A stretch of DNA of 19,793 bases from Anaerolineaceae bacterium (lineage in GTDB: Bacteria; Chloroflexota; Anaerolineae; Anaerolineales; Anaerolineaceae). The translations under genes were made by a program, and so were the position numbers. Positions 1 to 8,080 of the stretch are shown in pieces. The notes below the pieces were generated by a model. That model saw only the letters and a list, made by a program, of their open reading frames with translations, did not search any database and was not told where the DNA came from. Within the stretch, counting starts at the first letter, position 1. Each line of letters begins with the position of its first letter. The DNA lies in contig WOZA01000028.1 in NCBI GenBank assembly GCA_011620505.1, forward strand, positions 1-19,793. Direction: 5' to 3'.

Positions 1-7
1 TTAATTT

Positions 8-36
8 CTGTCAAAATTGGCAGTTTAAGTTATACT
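8..36 (+). promoter_or_regulatory. Possible promoter of the AOR-Hdr-Flx operon
   Basis: A CTGTCA hexamer (8-13, 4 of 6 matches to the -35 consensus) lies 17 bases before TATACT (31-36, 5 of 6 matches to the -10 consensus). This would start the transcript near 43 and leave a leader of about 90 bases before the first gene. An imperfect dyad, TGTCAA-AA-TTGGCA (9-22), overlaps the -35 and spacer, so a repressor or activator could bind there. This is read from sequence only, and the window edge limits the context. Confidence 0.4.
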
Positions 37-132
37 TATCACCGTGAGCTACAAAAACCACATCTTATTAAACATGTCAAAGATGTTCAGCAATTTCTTC
101 CGACTTGACCACAAACAGGAGTAAGAGTAAGC

Positions 133-2019
133 ATGTACGGATATAGTGGAAAAATCCTTCATATTGACCTGAAAACCAAGAAAAACTGGGTCGAAACTAA
201 ACCCGAGGAATGGTACAAAATCTACATCGGCGGGGTCTCGATGGCTTCGCGTCTGCTCTGGGAAAACATCGTCCCCGGCTGCGATCCACTCGACGACGGC
301 AATCCGATTTGCTTCGCCAATGGCATTTTCACTGGTACGCCAGTGCCTGTGGGCGCCAAATTCGGGCTGGCATCCAAATCACCGCTCACTGGTGTCATCG
401 GCGATAGTCTCTCCGGCAGTTGGTTTTCCATTGCGCTGAAACGCGCTGGTTGGGATGGCATGGTATTACATAATAGTTGTGACAAATGGACACAGCTTTT
501 TATCGATGATGATCGTGTGCAATTCAACGATGCCAGCTATTTGCTCGGCAAAGGCACGTACGAAACCGAAGAAGCTATCCGCGCAAAACTCGGCGACGAA
601 CAGATCCGTTCCTGCACCATCGGTCTTTGTGGCGAGAATTTAGTGCGTTTTGCCAACGTCACCAACGATGGCCGCCAGGCTGGCCGTACGGGACACGGAA
701 TGCTCTGGGGGCACAAAAAACTCAAGGCGGTTTCTGTGCGGGGTACACACGGCGTAACGGTCTACGATCCCAAAACTCTCAACCAGCTTTCTTTCGATCT
801 TTCCAAGAGTGCGCAGGGAAAAGATACCGAAAAATACCGCATTTATGGCACTTCCACAGGTCTACTCACCACAAATAAAATGGGGGTGTTACCTACCCGC
901 AACTTCCAGGAAGGTGTTTTTGAAGATGCCGAACTGGTCAGTGGTGAATATCTCGACAAACACCACAAAGTCAAGGTTATTGCCTGTGCCCAGTGCCCCA
1001 TCGCCTGTGAGCAGATGTCGATGGTCAAGACCGGACCCTTCGCTGGTGCGATGACAGGCATTGAATATGAATGTCTCTTTGCCAACAGCTCCAACCTGGG
1101 GATCTCAGATATCCGGACCTCCATCAAGTTGATCACTATTGCGGACCACGATGGCATGGACGCCATTACCATGGGTGGTACTATCGGCTGGGCAATGGAA
1201 TGCTACGAAAAAGGTATTCTGAAGAAGGAAGACTTTGCCAGCAAAGCTCACCCCGAAGGGCTCGAGTTAACCTTCGGCAATGGAGAAGCAGCTGTAGCTG
1301 TGGCTGAAATGATCCGCGACCAGGAAGGCATTGGAAAACTGCTTGCCCAGGGGACCCGCATTGCCAGCAGAACTATTGACGAAGAACGCGGCACCGAGAC
1401 CTACAAATGGGCTGTAAACACAAAAGGTCTTGAATCTGCCGGTTACGACGCGCGCGCGCTCAAGACATTTGCTGTCGGGCTTGCTACCGGTACCCGCGGC
1501 GGCTGCCACAACCGCTCTGCCGCTTACGATCCGGATATGAAAGGCGAAACCAACCGTCTGACTGTCGATGAAACCCGCGGTCGCGTGGCTGCCGACTCGG
1601 AAGAATACGCTGCCGTCTACGACACATTGCCCCTCTGCAAGTTCATTCGCCGCTGTTTCACCGGAAAAGCAGACCGCGCTGGTGCATGGCCTTCTATCGC
1701 CAAACTAATCAATGCCACCACTGGCTGGAACTTTGGCTACGATGACGTTGACTTGATCGGTGTGCGCGCTTGCACCATCAAGAAAGCCTTCAATATTCGT
1801 GAGGGCTGGACTGAGAAAGATGATGACCTGCCCTGGCGCTGGAAACACGATCCCTTTACCAAAGGCCCCAGCGCAGGCGTAGTTGTGACAGATGAAGAGC
1901 TCGAATACATGAAAAAACTATATTACCAGGCCAAAGGCTGGACCGAAGAAGGTTTGATCCCCAAAGAACTATTGATCAAGCTCGGCATGCCCGACGTGGC
2001 TGAACAAATCGGAGTTTAA
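133..2019 (+). CDS. Aldehyde:ferredoxin oxidoreductase family tungsten enzyme (AOR/BamB-like catalytic subunit)
   Basis: This is the catalytic subunit of a tungstopterin oxidoreductase of the AOR family. The family oxidises aldehydes to acids with ferredoxin, or, as BamB, reduces benzoyl-CoA. The 628 residues match the usual family length of about 600-650. The N-terminus (GYSGKILHIDL) is the typical AOR beta-strand start. The [4Fe-4S] ligands are visible as C285-x2-C288-x3-C292 plus C502 in LPLCKF, spaced as in archaeal AOR. A pterin-binding stretch, GRTGHGMLWG, precedes KKLKAV near residue 190. AGGAG at 117-121 supports the ATG. The next gene encodes a four-cluster ferredoxin subunit, the arrangement seen in BamBC and AorAB-type enzymes. 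The substrate cannot be told from sequence: aldehyde, aryl-CoA or another carboxylate are all possible. The protein is probably cytoplasmic, as I see no signal peptide. Confidence 0.9.
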   Translation: MYGYSGKILHIDLKTKKNWVETKPEEWYKIYIGGVSMASRLLWENIVPGCDPLDDGNPICFANGIFTGTPVPVGAKFGLASKSPLTGVIGDSLSGSWFSIALKRAGWDGMVLHNSCDKWTQLFIDDDRVQFNDASYLLGKGTYETEEAIRAKLGDEQIRSCTIGLCGENLVRFANVTNDGRQAGRTGHGMLWGHKKLKAVSVRGTHGVTVYDPKTLNQLSFDLSKSAQGKDTEKYRIYGTSTGLLTTNKMGVLPTRNFQEGVFEDAELVSGEYLDKHHKVKVIACAQCPIACEQMSMVKTGPFAGAMTGIEYECLFANSSNLGISDIRTSIKLITIADHDGMDAITMGGTIGWAMECYEKGILKKEDFASKAHPEGLELTFGNGEAAVAVAEMIRDQEGIGKLLAQGTRIASRTIDEERGTETYKWAVNTKGLESAGYDARALKTFAVGLATGTRGGCHNRSAAYDPDMKGETNRLTVDETRGRVAADSEEYAAVYDTLPLCKFIRRCFTGKADRAGAWPSIAKLINATTGWNFGYDDVDLIGVRACTIKKAFNIREGWTEKDDDLPWRWKHDPFTKGPSAGVVVTDEELEYMKKLYYQAKGWTEEGLIPKELLIKLGMPDVAEQIGV

Positions 2020-2029
2020 CGAGGAACTT

Positions 2030-2542
2030 ATGGCAACCAGTACTTCAAAATATGCTTACATTGATTGCGACCCTAACCTTTGCGTAGGCTGTCAACTTTG
2101 CGAATACATCTGTTCATTCACAAAAACCGGGGAATACAACTCCTATCGCAGCCGCATCCGCACCGTGCGCGTGGATGAAGTCCTCATCACCGCCATCGCC
2201 TGCCGCACCTGCGAAAACGCTCCCTGCGTGATCGTCTGCCCGCGTGATGCGCTTACCCAGGACACCGTGACCGGTATCATTGACGTCAATGCCGCCAAAT
2301 GTGATGGCTGTGCGTGGTGTATCGAAGCCTGCGATTTCGGCGCGATCTCCATCAATCCCAAAACTGCGCTGGCAGAGATTTGCGACCAGTGCAAGGATGA
2401 ACCGGAAGGTCCTCAATGTGTAAAATGGTGCCCCAAAGAAGCACTTGCCCTGACCACACCCGACCAGCGCGCTCAAAAGACTCGCCGTGCCCTCATAGCA
2501 GAATCTCTTGAAATTCCTCAGAAAGCTACGGAACCCGAATGA
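2030..2542 (+). CDS. Four-[4Fe-4S] electron-transfer subunit of the AOR-like enzyme (HycB/BamC-like)
   Basis: This 170-residue ferredoxin-like protein has four complete cysteine motifs: C18/21/24/28, C58/61/66/70, C91/94/97/101 and C118/121/130/134. This is the HycB/DmsB/AorA layout of four cubane clusters forming a wire. It starts 10 bases after the AOR stop, with GAGGA at 2021-2025. Its stop overlaps the start of hdrA as ATGA. It most likely carries electrons between the tungsten subunit and HdrA, as BamC is thought to do for BamB. No transmembrane or export signal is visible, so the module appears soluble. The exact redox partner is inferred from gene order. Confidence 0.88.
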   Translation: MATSTSKYAYIDCDPNLCVGCQLCEYICSFTKTGEYNSYRSRIRTVRVDEVLITAIACRTCENAPCVIVCPRDALTQDTVTGIIDVNAAKCDGCAWCIEACDFGAISINPKTALAEICDQCKDEPEGPQCVKWCPKEALALTTPDQRAQKTRRALIAESLEIPQKATEPE

Positions 2543-5076
2543 GTGAAGACCCCATCACCAAAAGCCATGCTGCGGATTTTCCGCAGGATGAACCGCGTAT
2601 CGGCGTGTACGTCTGCCATTGCGGGAGCAACATCGCCGGCGTTATTCCCCCGGAAGAAGTAGTGGATTTTGCTGGCAAACTTCCGGGCGTAGTCCGCTCG
2701 ATCGATACCATGTATGCCTGTGCCGATAGCGGTCAGCGCCTGATCAAAGAAGACATTGCCAAGTACGGCCTAAATCGCGTTGTTGTTTCAGCTTGTTCCG
2801 TGCGCATGCACGAACCCACCTTCCGAGGTTGTGTGGCTGAAGCTGGTTTGAACCCGTTCCTGATGGAAATGGCAAACATTCGCGAGCAGTGCACCTGGGC
2901 GCACGGTCATGACCGTGCTGGCGCGCTCGAAAAAGCCAAAGACCTCACCGCAGCCGCAGTTGCCAAAGCTTCATTCCTGACCCCGCTAAACATGATCAAA
3001 GTGCCCGTCACCAAGCGCGCCATGGTCATCGGCGGTGGTGTGGCTGGCATCAATGCCGCTCTCGACCTGGCTGAACAGAACATCCCGGTCACCCTGGTGG
3101 AAAAAGAACCAACGATTGGAGGGGTCATGGCGCAACTCAACAAGACCTTTCCAACGATGGACTGTAGTATATGAATTCTTGCACCAAAAATGGTTGACGC
3201 GGCGCGTCAGCCCCTGATTGAAGTAAAGACCTTTACCGAAGTTGAAAAAGTCGAAGGATACGTCGGCAATTTCGTGGTGACCCTGAGGGAAAAAGCCAAA
3301 TATGTACGCGCGGATCGCTGCAATGGTTGCGGCGCCTGCACCAAAGCTTGCCCGGTGGAAATCCCCAACTACTTTGAGATGAACCTTGCCCCGCGCAAGG
3401 CTGCTTACATTCCCATGAGCCAGGCAGTGCCTCTGATTTATAACATCGATATGGATGCCTGTATTCACTGCTATAAATGCGTGGAAGCCTGCGGAGCCCT
3501 GGAAGCCATTGACTTCAGCATGGAAGACAAACTGGTGGAGCAGGAAATCGGTGCCATTGTAGTGGCAACCGGCTTTAGTCACTTTGACCCCACCCCCATG
3601 ACTGAATACGGCTACGGCCGCTTCCCGAACGTAATCACCGCCATGGAAATGGAACGCTTAAACAACTCAGCCGGACCTACCAACGGCGCCCTGATCCGCC
3701 CAAGCGATGGAAAGTCGCCCAAGCAGATTGCCATCATCAACTGCGTCGGCTCCCGGGACAAACGCTATAACCCAAGCTGCTCGAACTTCTGCTGCATGTA
3801 CGCCATCAAAAACGCGCTGCTGCTCAAGCAGATGCACCCGGATACCGAAATCTCAATCTATTACATTGACATCCGCACGCCATCGAAGGGTTATGAAGAG
3901 TTCTATGACCGAGCCCGCGAATCTGGCATCCGCTTCATCCAGGGACGCCCATCCGAAATCACAGAAGACCCTGACACTCATCAGCTTTTCATCTCCTCGG
4001 AAGATATCACACTTGGTAAAGTGATTGAACGCGAGTATGACATGGTCATGCTCAACCAGGCTGCTATTCCTCAACCTGACCAGAATCACATGAGCTCTGT
4101 ACTCAACATAGCACAATCTCCCGGCGGGTGGTTTATGGAATATCACCCCAAGCTGCGCCCGATAGACAGCCCCACCGACGGAATCTTCTTCGCCGGCGCT
4201 TGCCAGGGTCCCAAAGATATCCCTGCCAGCGTTGCCCAGGGTTCCGCGGCTGCTTCCCGCGCTTCGCGCATTCTGCACTCCGACAGCTGGCAGATCGAAC
4301 CGACCGTAGCTGTCGTCTGGCCGGATCGCTGCGTCAGCGCCAAAGGTCAGGCTTGCGGCATCTGCGCCCGCGCCTGCCCCTACGGCGCCATCGACTACAC
4401 CAAAGGTCTCGCGGCGGAAGTGATCACCGCCAAATGCCACGGCTGCGGCGCCTGTGTTGGCGAGTGCCCGCACGACTCGATCACGCAACTCCACTACACC
4501 GATGCCCAGGTGCTGGCACAAATCCGCACTCTGTTGGCCGTCGAACCGGAGAAGAAGATCCTCGCTTTCCGCTGCCAGTGGTGCTCCTATGGCGGCGCAG
4601 ATCTTGCCGGCACCTCGCATTTTGAATACAGCGCCAACGAACGTGGTTTGCGCGTGATGTGCTCGGCGCGGATGGATGCGGACCTGATTTATGACGCCTA
4701 CCGCCTTGGTGCGGGAGCCATCCTCTATTCCGGCTGCCATCCGCAGGATTGTCACTACATCACTGGTCAGGTTGTTGGCGCCAAACGCGCTGCGCGGCTT
4801 GAGAAGATATTCGAGCGCATGCAAATGAGCCCGGGTCGCTTCCGCGTGGAATGGATCAGCGCGGCTGAAGGCGACAAATACGCCCGTGTCATCAACGAGA
4901 TGCAGGCCTCGCTGGATGCCATCCCTGAAGATGCCCTGAAGGCTGAGATTGAACGCCTGCGCCCTGAGATGGCTAAGAAACTCACCAAGTTGAATGAAAT
5001 TCCTGGCGTGGCTCAGGCATCGGTCCAGGTTGACTTCATCGTCGATGAAATGATCGGAAAGGAGAAAGTCGCATGA
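2539..5076 (+). CDS. hdrA: HdrA-MvhD fusion, flavin electron-bifurcating subunit; selenoprotein with in-frame UGA at 3172-3174 (Sec212)
   Basis: HdrA is the FAD subunit that splits or merges electron pairs in heterodisulfide-reductase-type complexes. The frame is open from 2539 to 5076 except for TGA at 3172-3174. The same frame resumes directly as ILAPKMVDAAR, so the TGA stands where HdrA has a conserved Cys (DCSI-x-ILAPKM), a position known to be Sec in some HdrA proteins. Domains in order: N-terminal HdrA domain (VCHCG near residue 28); FAD fold with GGGVAG near 164; Sec212; inserted ferredoxin domain (CNGCGAC and CIHCYKC, about 255-320); the non-canonical cluster motif C402, C414, C418-C419; C-terminal ferredoxin domain (about 597-655); and MvhD domain (about 672-800, FRCQWC and GCHPQDC). 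It overlaps its neighbours by ATGA on both sides. A nonsense mutation is the alternative; the exact Cys position and the hairpin after the TGA argue against it. Confidence 0.88.
3192..3212 (+). promoter_or_regulatory. Candidate bacterial SECIS hairpin in hdrA
   Basis: GGTTGACGC (3192-3200) and GCGTCAGCC (3204-3212) form a continuous 9-bp stem with one G-U pair, closed by the loop GGC (3201-3203). The loop begins 27 bases after the UGA at 3172-3174. Its first two bases are G. This agrees with bacterial SECIS elements, which lie in the coding region just after UGA and have a small apical loop with an early G bound by SelB. The stem lies over codons for VDAARQ, so it must also satisfy coding constraint. 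Confidence 0.7.
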
Positions 5077-5666
5077 GTGGTTTCGCTGACTCCAACGCCC
5101 TCTCCGAACGCGTCAAAGCCATTCCAGGCGGTGATATGCTGATGATGTGCTACTCCTGTGGCACCTGCACCAGCAAATGCATGATCCAGACCAAACTTGA
5201 GAGCAGCTACAACCCGCGGCGTCTCATCCGTGAAGCAGTCTTCAACATGGACGATGCCGCCTTTGCCGACAAAACAACCTGGCTCTGCACCGCCTGCGAC
5301 CTCTGCTACCCAGCCTGCCCGCAAAAAATCCACATTTCCGGTGTGATCAACGCTGTCAAGGCTTTGGCAGTCGAGAGTGGAGAGAAGACGTCCTACCAGG
5401 TTGCCAAGGTGGATGAATCCACCTGTGTCGCCTGCGGCTTGTGCGTGAAGATCTGCCCCTACGAAGCGATCAGCCTGGTCGAAAAACGGGTGGCTTTCCG
5501 CGGCACCATCTCGGTTGCCTCGGTAGACCAGGGCAAATGCATGGCCTGCGGCATGTGCACCGCGGCTTGCCGCTCCACTTCCATCCGCTTGGTTGAGGAC
5601 TATAACGACGCCGAGCTGATTGACACGCTCTGGTCCTGGCTTGAAACAGAAAGGGTATCCTCATGA
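5073..5666 (+). CDS. hdrC: HdrC-like iron-sulfur protein with an added dicluster ferredoxin domain
   Basis: The first half (residues about 20-95) is HdrC-like: C26/29/32/36 and C72/75/78/82, with the typical CxxCxxCxxxC pairs and a helical linker containing NPRRLIREA. The second half adds a ferredoxin dicluster: C118/121/124/128 and C156/159/162/166. Ordinary HdrC has only the first pair, so this 197-residue protein is an extended form with four [4Fe-4S] clusters. It overlaps hdrA by ATGA, with GGAG at 5061-5064, and overlaps the next gene by ATGA. In known complexes HdrC passes electrons from HdrA to HdrB. With no HdrB here, it probably leads them to the AOR module or to another ferredoxin-type partner. 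That role is inferred from context. Confidence 0.82.
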   Translation: MSGFADSNALSERVKAIPGGDMLMMCYSCGTCTSKCMIQTKLESSYNPRRLIREAVFNMDDAAFADKTTWLCTACDLCYPACPQKIHISGVINAVKALAVESGEKTSYQVAKVDESTCVACGLCVKICPYEAISLVEKRVAFRGTISVASVDQGKCMACGMCTAACRSTSIRLVEDYNDAELIDTLWSWLETERVSS

Positions 5667-6103
5667 GCGAGACCCCGAAATTAGTCCTTTTTCAATGTCA
5701 GTGGTGCCTTTTCGCACCAGCTGACCAGGAATGGGTCGACACGCAACTACCCGAAAACATTCACCTTGCCAAGGTGCCCTGCACTGGCCGCATCAATCCG
5801 CTGTATCTCCTGAACGCGGTTCAGGGCGGCGCGGATGGCGTGATGGTCAGCGGTTGTCTGCCGGAGCAGTGTCACTTTAAAACTGGAAACATCGCAGCCC
5901 GCCGACAATTGGAAGAATTTTCCGATTATCTTAATCACATCGGCTATGAACAGGATCGCATTCGCTTCCTCTGGCTGGATCTGCAAGATCGCGGCATCAT
6001 CCAGAAGGAACTTGCAGCCTTTGAAGCGCAAATAACAGCCCTCGGACCTGCCCATAACCTCGCCACACGTGCAGCTGAGAAAGTTGGGGGTGTTAATGCC
6101 TGA
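5663..6103 (+). CDS. mvhD: Stand-alone MvhD/FlxD-type [2Fe-2S] subunit
   Basis: MvhD (FlxD) carries electrons into HdrA from a hydrogenase or an NAD(P)H-oxidising Flx module. This 146-residue protein shows the family cysteines C12-x2-C15 (FQCQWC), C40 (PCTGR) and C65-x4-C70 (GCLPEQC), which bind one [2Fe-2S] cluster. It begins at an ATGA overlap with the hdrC-like gene and overlaps the following gene by 8 bases. It is unusual that hdrA just upstream already carries its own fused MvhD domain, so the operon encodes two such domains of different sequence. Some MvhD proteins contain Sec in the cysteine motif; this one has only Cys codons. Confidence 0.85.
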   Translation: MSETPKLVLFQCQWCLFAPADQEWVDTQLPENIHLAKVPCTGRINPLYLLNAVQGGADGVMVSGCLPEQCHFKTGNIAARRQLEEFSDYLNHIGYEQDRIRFLWLDLQDRGIIQKELAAFEAQITALGPAHNLATRAAEKVGGVNA

Positions 6104-7049
6104 TATTAACGCCCTCAAAGCGGAAGCGAAACGTATCCTTAGCGAAGGGATGGTGGATATTGTCATCGGTTTCAAAGCCGGTGATACTCCCCTCCACCCC
6201 CAACCAGCATTTTTCAAGACCCCAGATGAGGTTGATCAACTCGTTTACAACGCTCTTTGCCAAAATAATCTTGCCACTTACCTCACCCGCTTCCCAAAGA
6301 CCCAAAAGATCGGCATGGTCGTACGAGGTTGTGAGAGCCGCTCGGTGAACGCCCTGGTTTTTGAAGGGCAGCACCCTCGTGAGGGTCTCTACCTGATCGG
6401 TGTACCCTGCGACGGGATCATTGACTGGCGAAAGATCGTTGAGCAAACCGGGGAAGAAGTGTTCAGCGTTATCGAGCAAAGTGATAATACTGTCCTGGTC
6501 GAAGCGAAATCAGGGTTTTTCACCCTTGAAAAAGAGACCTTGCTGCACGAGAGCTGCGCCCGCTGTATCCACCCGAACCCAATTTCTGCTGATGTTGTGA
6601 TCGGCGAGCTCCTGCCTGAGGGTGATCCGGCCCTGGCATGCGAGAAGGTTGCAGCTTTTGCCGGCCTCTCCATGGAGGAACGGCATGCCTGGTTCCGCCA
6701 GGAAGCCGAGCGCTGCATCCGCTGTTATGCCTGCCGTGAAGCCTGCCCGATGTGCTACTGCGAGGAGTGTTTCGTGGATCACATCTCCCCACGCTGGACG
6801 GAAAGCGGCACAACCCCGGCTGGCATGCAAGGCTGGCATATCGTCCGCGCTTTCCATCAAACCGGTCGCTGTACGAGCTGCGGCGCTTGCGAACGCGCCT
6901 GCCCAATGGACATCAAAATGACCTACCTGACTGAGAAACTCAACGAGGATATGCGCCGGAAGTACAACTTCGAAGTTGGGTTGGATGCCACCACGGCGCC
7001 GCCTTTCTCGACCGTTACCCTGGACGACAAGTCCCGCTTTGTGATTTGA
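6096..7049 (+). CDS. FrhB/FlxC-like iron-sulfur protein (coenzyme F420 hydrogenase beta-like)
   Basis: The start at 6096 (MPDINALKAEAKR) is chosen over an upstream in-frame GTG because GTTGGGGG lies just before it and the sequence begins as expected for the family. The resulting 317 residues include an N-terminal FrhB-like region with VVRGCESRSV and LIGVPCDGI (about 72-105), a C154-x2-C157 pair, a cysteine-rich motif at C207/210/213/217 with extra cysteines 220, 222 and 225 (CPMCYCEEC), and a second cluster at C259/262/265/269. Similar proteins accompany Flx-Hdr operons and FrhB-type flavin subunits. It may hold two or three [4Fe-4S] clusters and possibly a flavin. Whether it uses F420, NAD or only relays electrons cannot be decided here. 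Confidence 0.72.
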   Translation: MPDINALKAEAKRILSEGMVDIVIGFKAGDTPLHPQPAFFKTPDEVDQLVYNALCQNNLATYLTRFPKTQKIGMVVRGCESRSVNALVFEGQHPREGLYLIGVPCDGIIDWRKIVEQTGEEVFSVIEQSDNTVLVEAKSGFFTLEKETLLHESCARCIHPNPISADVVIGELLPEGDPALACEKVAAFAGLSMEERHAWFRQEAERCIRCYACREACPMCYCEECFVDHISPRWTESGTTPAGMQGWHIVRAFHQTGRCTSCGACERACPMDIKMTYLTEKLNEDMRRKYNFEVGLDATTAPPFSTVTLDDKSRFVI

Positions 7050-7060
7050 GGAGAGCCAAC

Positions 7061-8080
7061 ATGAACCTGATCCTCAAAAAAGACCACTTAAATCACTTGC
7101 TGAACGCCTGGCGCCAGGAATACGAAGTGTATGCGCCGCAATCTCTGCAAAATTTCACCCATTTTCTGCCGCTGCAGGATGGCTTTGAACTTGCCTTCGA
7201 TAAAGCCCACAACACGCGTATTCCACCAAAAGCCCTCTTTTTGCCCACCTCTGAGGCTCTGCTAAAATTCACGCGCTTTGGCGGATACGAAGAAGTCCCT
7301 TCAGAAACTGCTCCCCGCCTCATTTTTGGCATCCGTCCCTGCGACGCGCATGCCATGACCATGCTCGACACGGTCTTTGAGCAGGAACGCTACACCGACC
7401 CACTCTGGAAAGCCCGCCGTGAAGCCACCGTTGTGGTCGGCCTGGGCTGCCACGAACCCTGCCAGACCGGTTTCTGTACTACCGTAGGCTCGGGACCGTT
7501 CAACCACGCCGGTCTGGACGCGATTCTGACTGACCTTGGTGAGATTTTTCTGGTGGAGACCCTGACTGAAAAAGGCGAACACCTTTTCACCCAACTTGAA
7601 ACAGCGTCTGAAGACCAAAGTATGCACGCAAGCGAGGTGCAGCAGGCTGCCGCAGCAAGCATGCCCATTGCCTTCGAAACAGAGGGGCTTAAGCAAAAGC
7701 TTGATCAGAACTTCGCCAGTCCCTATTGGGAAGAAGTTTCCCGCTCCTGTTTGGGCTGCGGAGTGTGCACGTTCCTCTGCCCCACCTGCTTCTGTTTCGA
7801 CATCGTCGACGAAGCCCAACGCGGTGAACGCGTGCGCAACTGGGACACCTGCATGTTCCGCACCTATTCCCTCGAAGCTTCCGGTCACAACCCGCGCCCC
7901 AGCCGTGTGGAACGCACGCGTCAGCGTTTGAGCCACAAATACAGCTACTGGCTGGACCAAATCAACCAGATCGGCTGCACCGGCTGCGGTCGCTGCGTGC
8001 GTTATTGCCCGGTTGGCCTGGACATTCGCGCCATGCTGCGCAAAGCCCATCAACTTCCCAGTGAGGTGCTCCATGCCTAA
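7061..8080 (+). CDS. AsrA/FlxB-like 4Fe-4S dicluster protein
   Basis: This matches the anaerobic sulfite reductase subunit A / sulfhydrogenase subunit B / FlxB family, which relays electrons between an NAD(P)H-flavin partner and other centres. The family signature GIRPCDAHAM is at about residue 90, and GLGCHEPCQ follows near 130. Cluster motifs are C230/233/236/240 with extra C243 and C245 (CPTCFC), and C306/309/312/316. I use ATG 7061, not the in-frame TTG at 7046, because GAGGAG (7048-7053) is well spaced before it. That gives 339 residues. The gene overlaps the AsrB/FlxA-like gene by 8 bases; AsrA and AsrB homologues commonly occur as such pairs. Confidence 0.82.
   Translation: MNLILKKDHLNHLLNAWRQEYEVYAPQSLQNFTHFLPLQDGFELAFDKAHNTRIPPKALFLPTSEALLKFTRFGGYEEVPSETAPRLIFGIRPCDAHAMTMLDTVFEQERYTDPLWKARREATVVVGLGCHEPCQTGFCTTVGSGPFNHAGLDAILTDLGEIFLVETLTEKGEHLFTQLETASEDQSMHASEVQQAAAASMPIAFETEGLKQKLDQNFASPYWEEVSRSCLGCGVCTFLCPTCFCFDIVDEAQRGERVRNWDTCMFRTYSLEASGHNPRPSRVERTRQRLSHKYSYWLDQINQIGCTGCGRCVRYCPVGLDIRAMLRKAHQLPSEVLHA

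Noticed and set aside
74..124. A 16-codon open frame in the leader of the AOR gene
   Set aside because: It has no ribosome-binding site, and its composition and end next to the AOR Shine-Dalgarno look accidental.
3739..3798. The Cys-Cys pair in HdrA (C418-C419) as an HdrB CCG motif
   Set aside because: It lies in the flavin-domain motif C402/C414/C418/C419 typical of HdrA itself; the CCG spacing and glycine are absent.
3853..4824. Long 323-codon minus-strand frame
   Set aside because: It lies wholly antisense to the well-supported HdrA frame and resembles no family; it is a composition shadow.
3190..5076. A separate gene starting at ATG 3190, with the upstream 2539-3174 frame as a truncated HdrA
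   Set aside because: Both parts are in the same frame, the junction restores an unbroken conserved HdrA motif with only the Cys codon replaced by TGA, and no ribosome-binding site precedes 3190.
7301..8074. 257-codon minus-strand frame
   Set aside because: Antisense to the AsrA/FlxB-like gene, whose cysteine motifs are intact; no recognisable protein.
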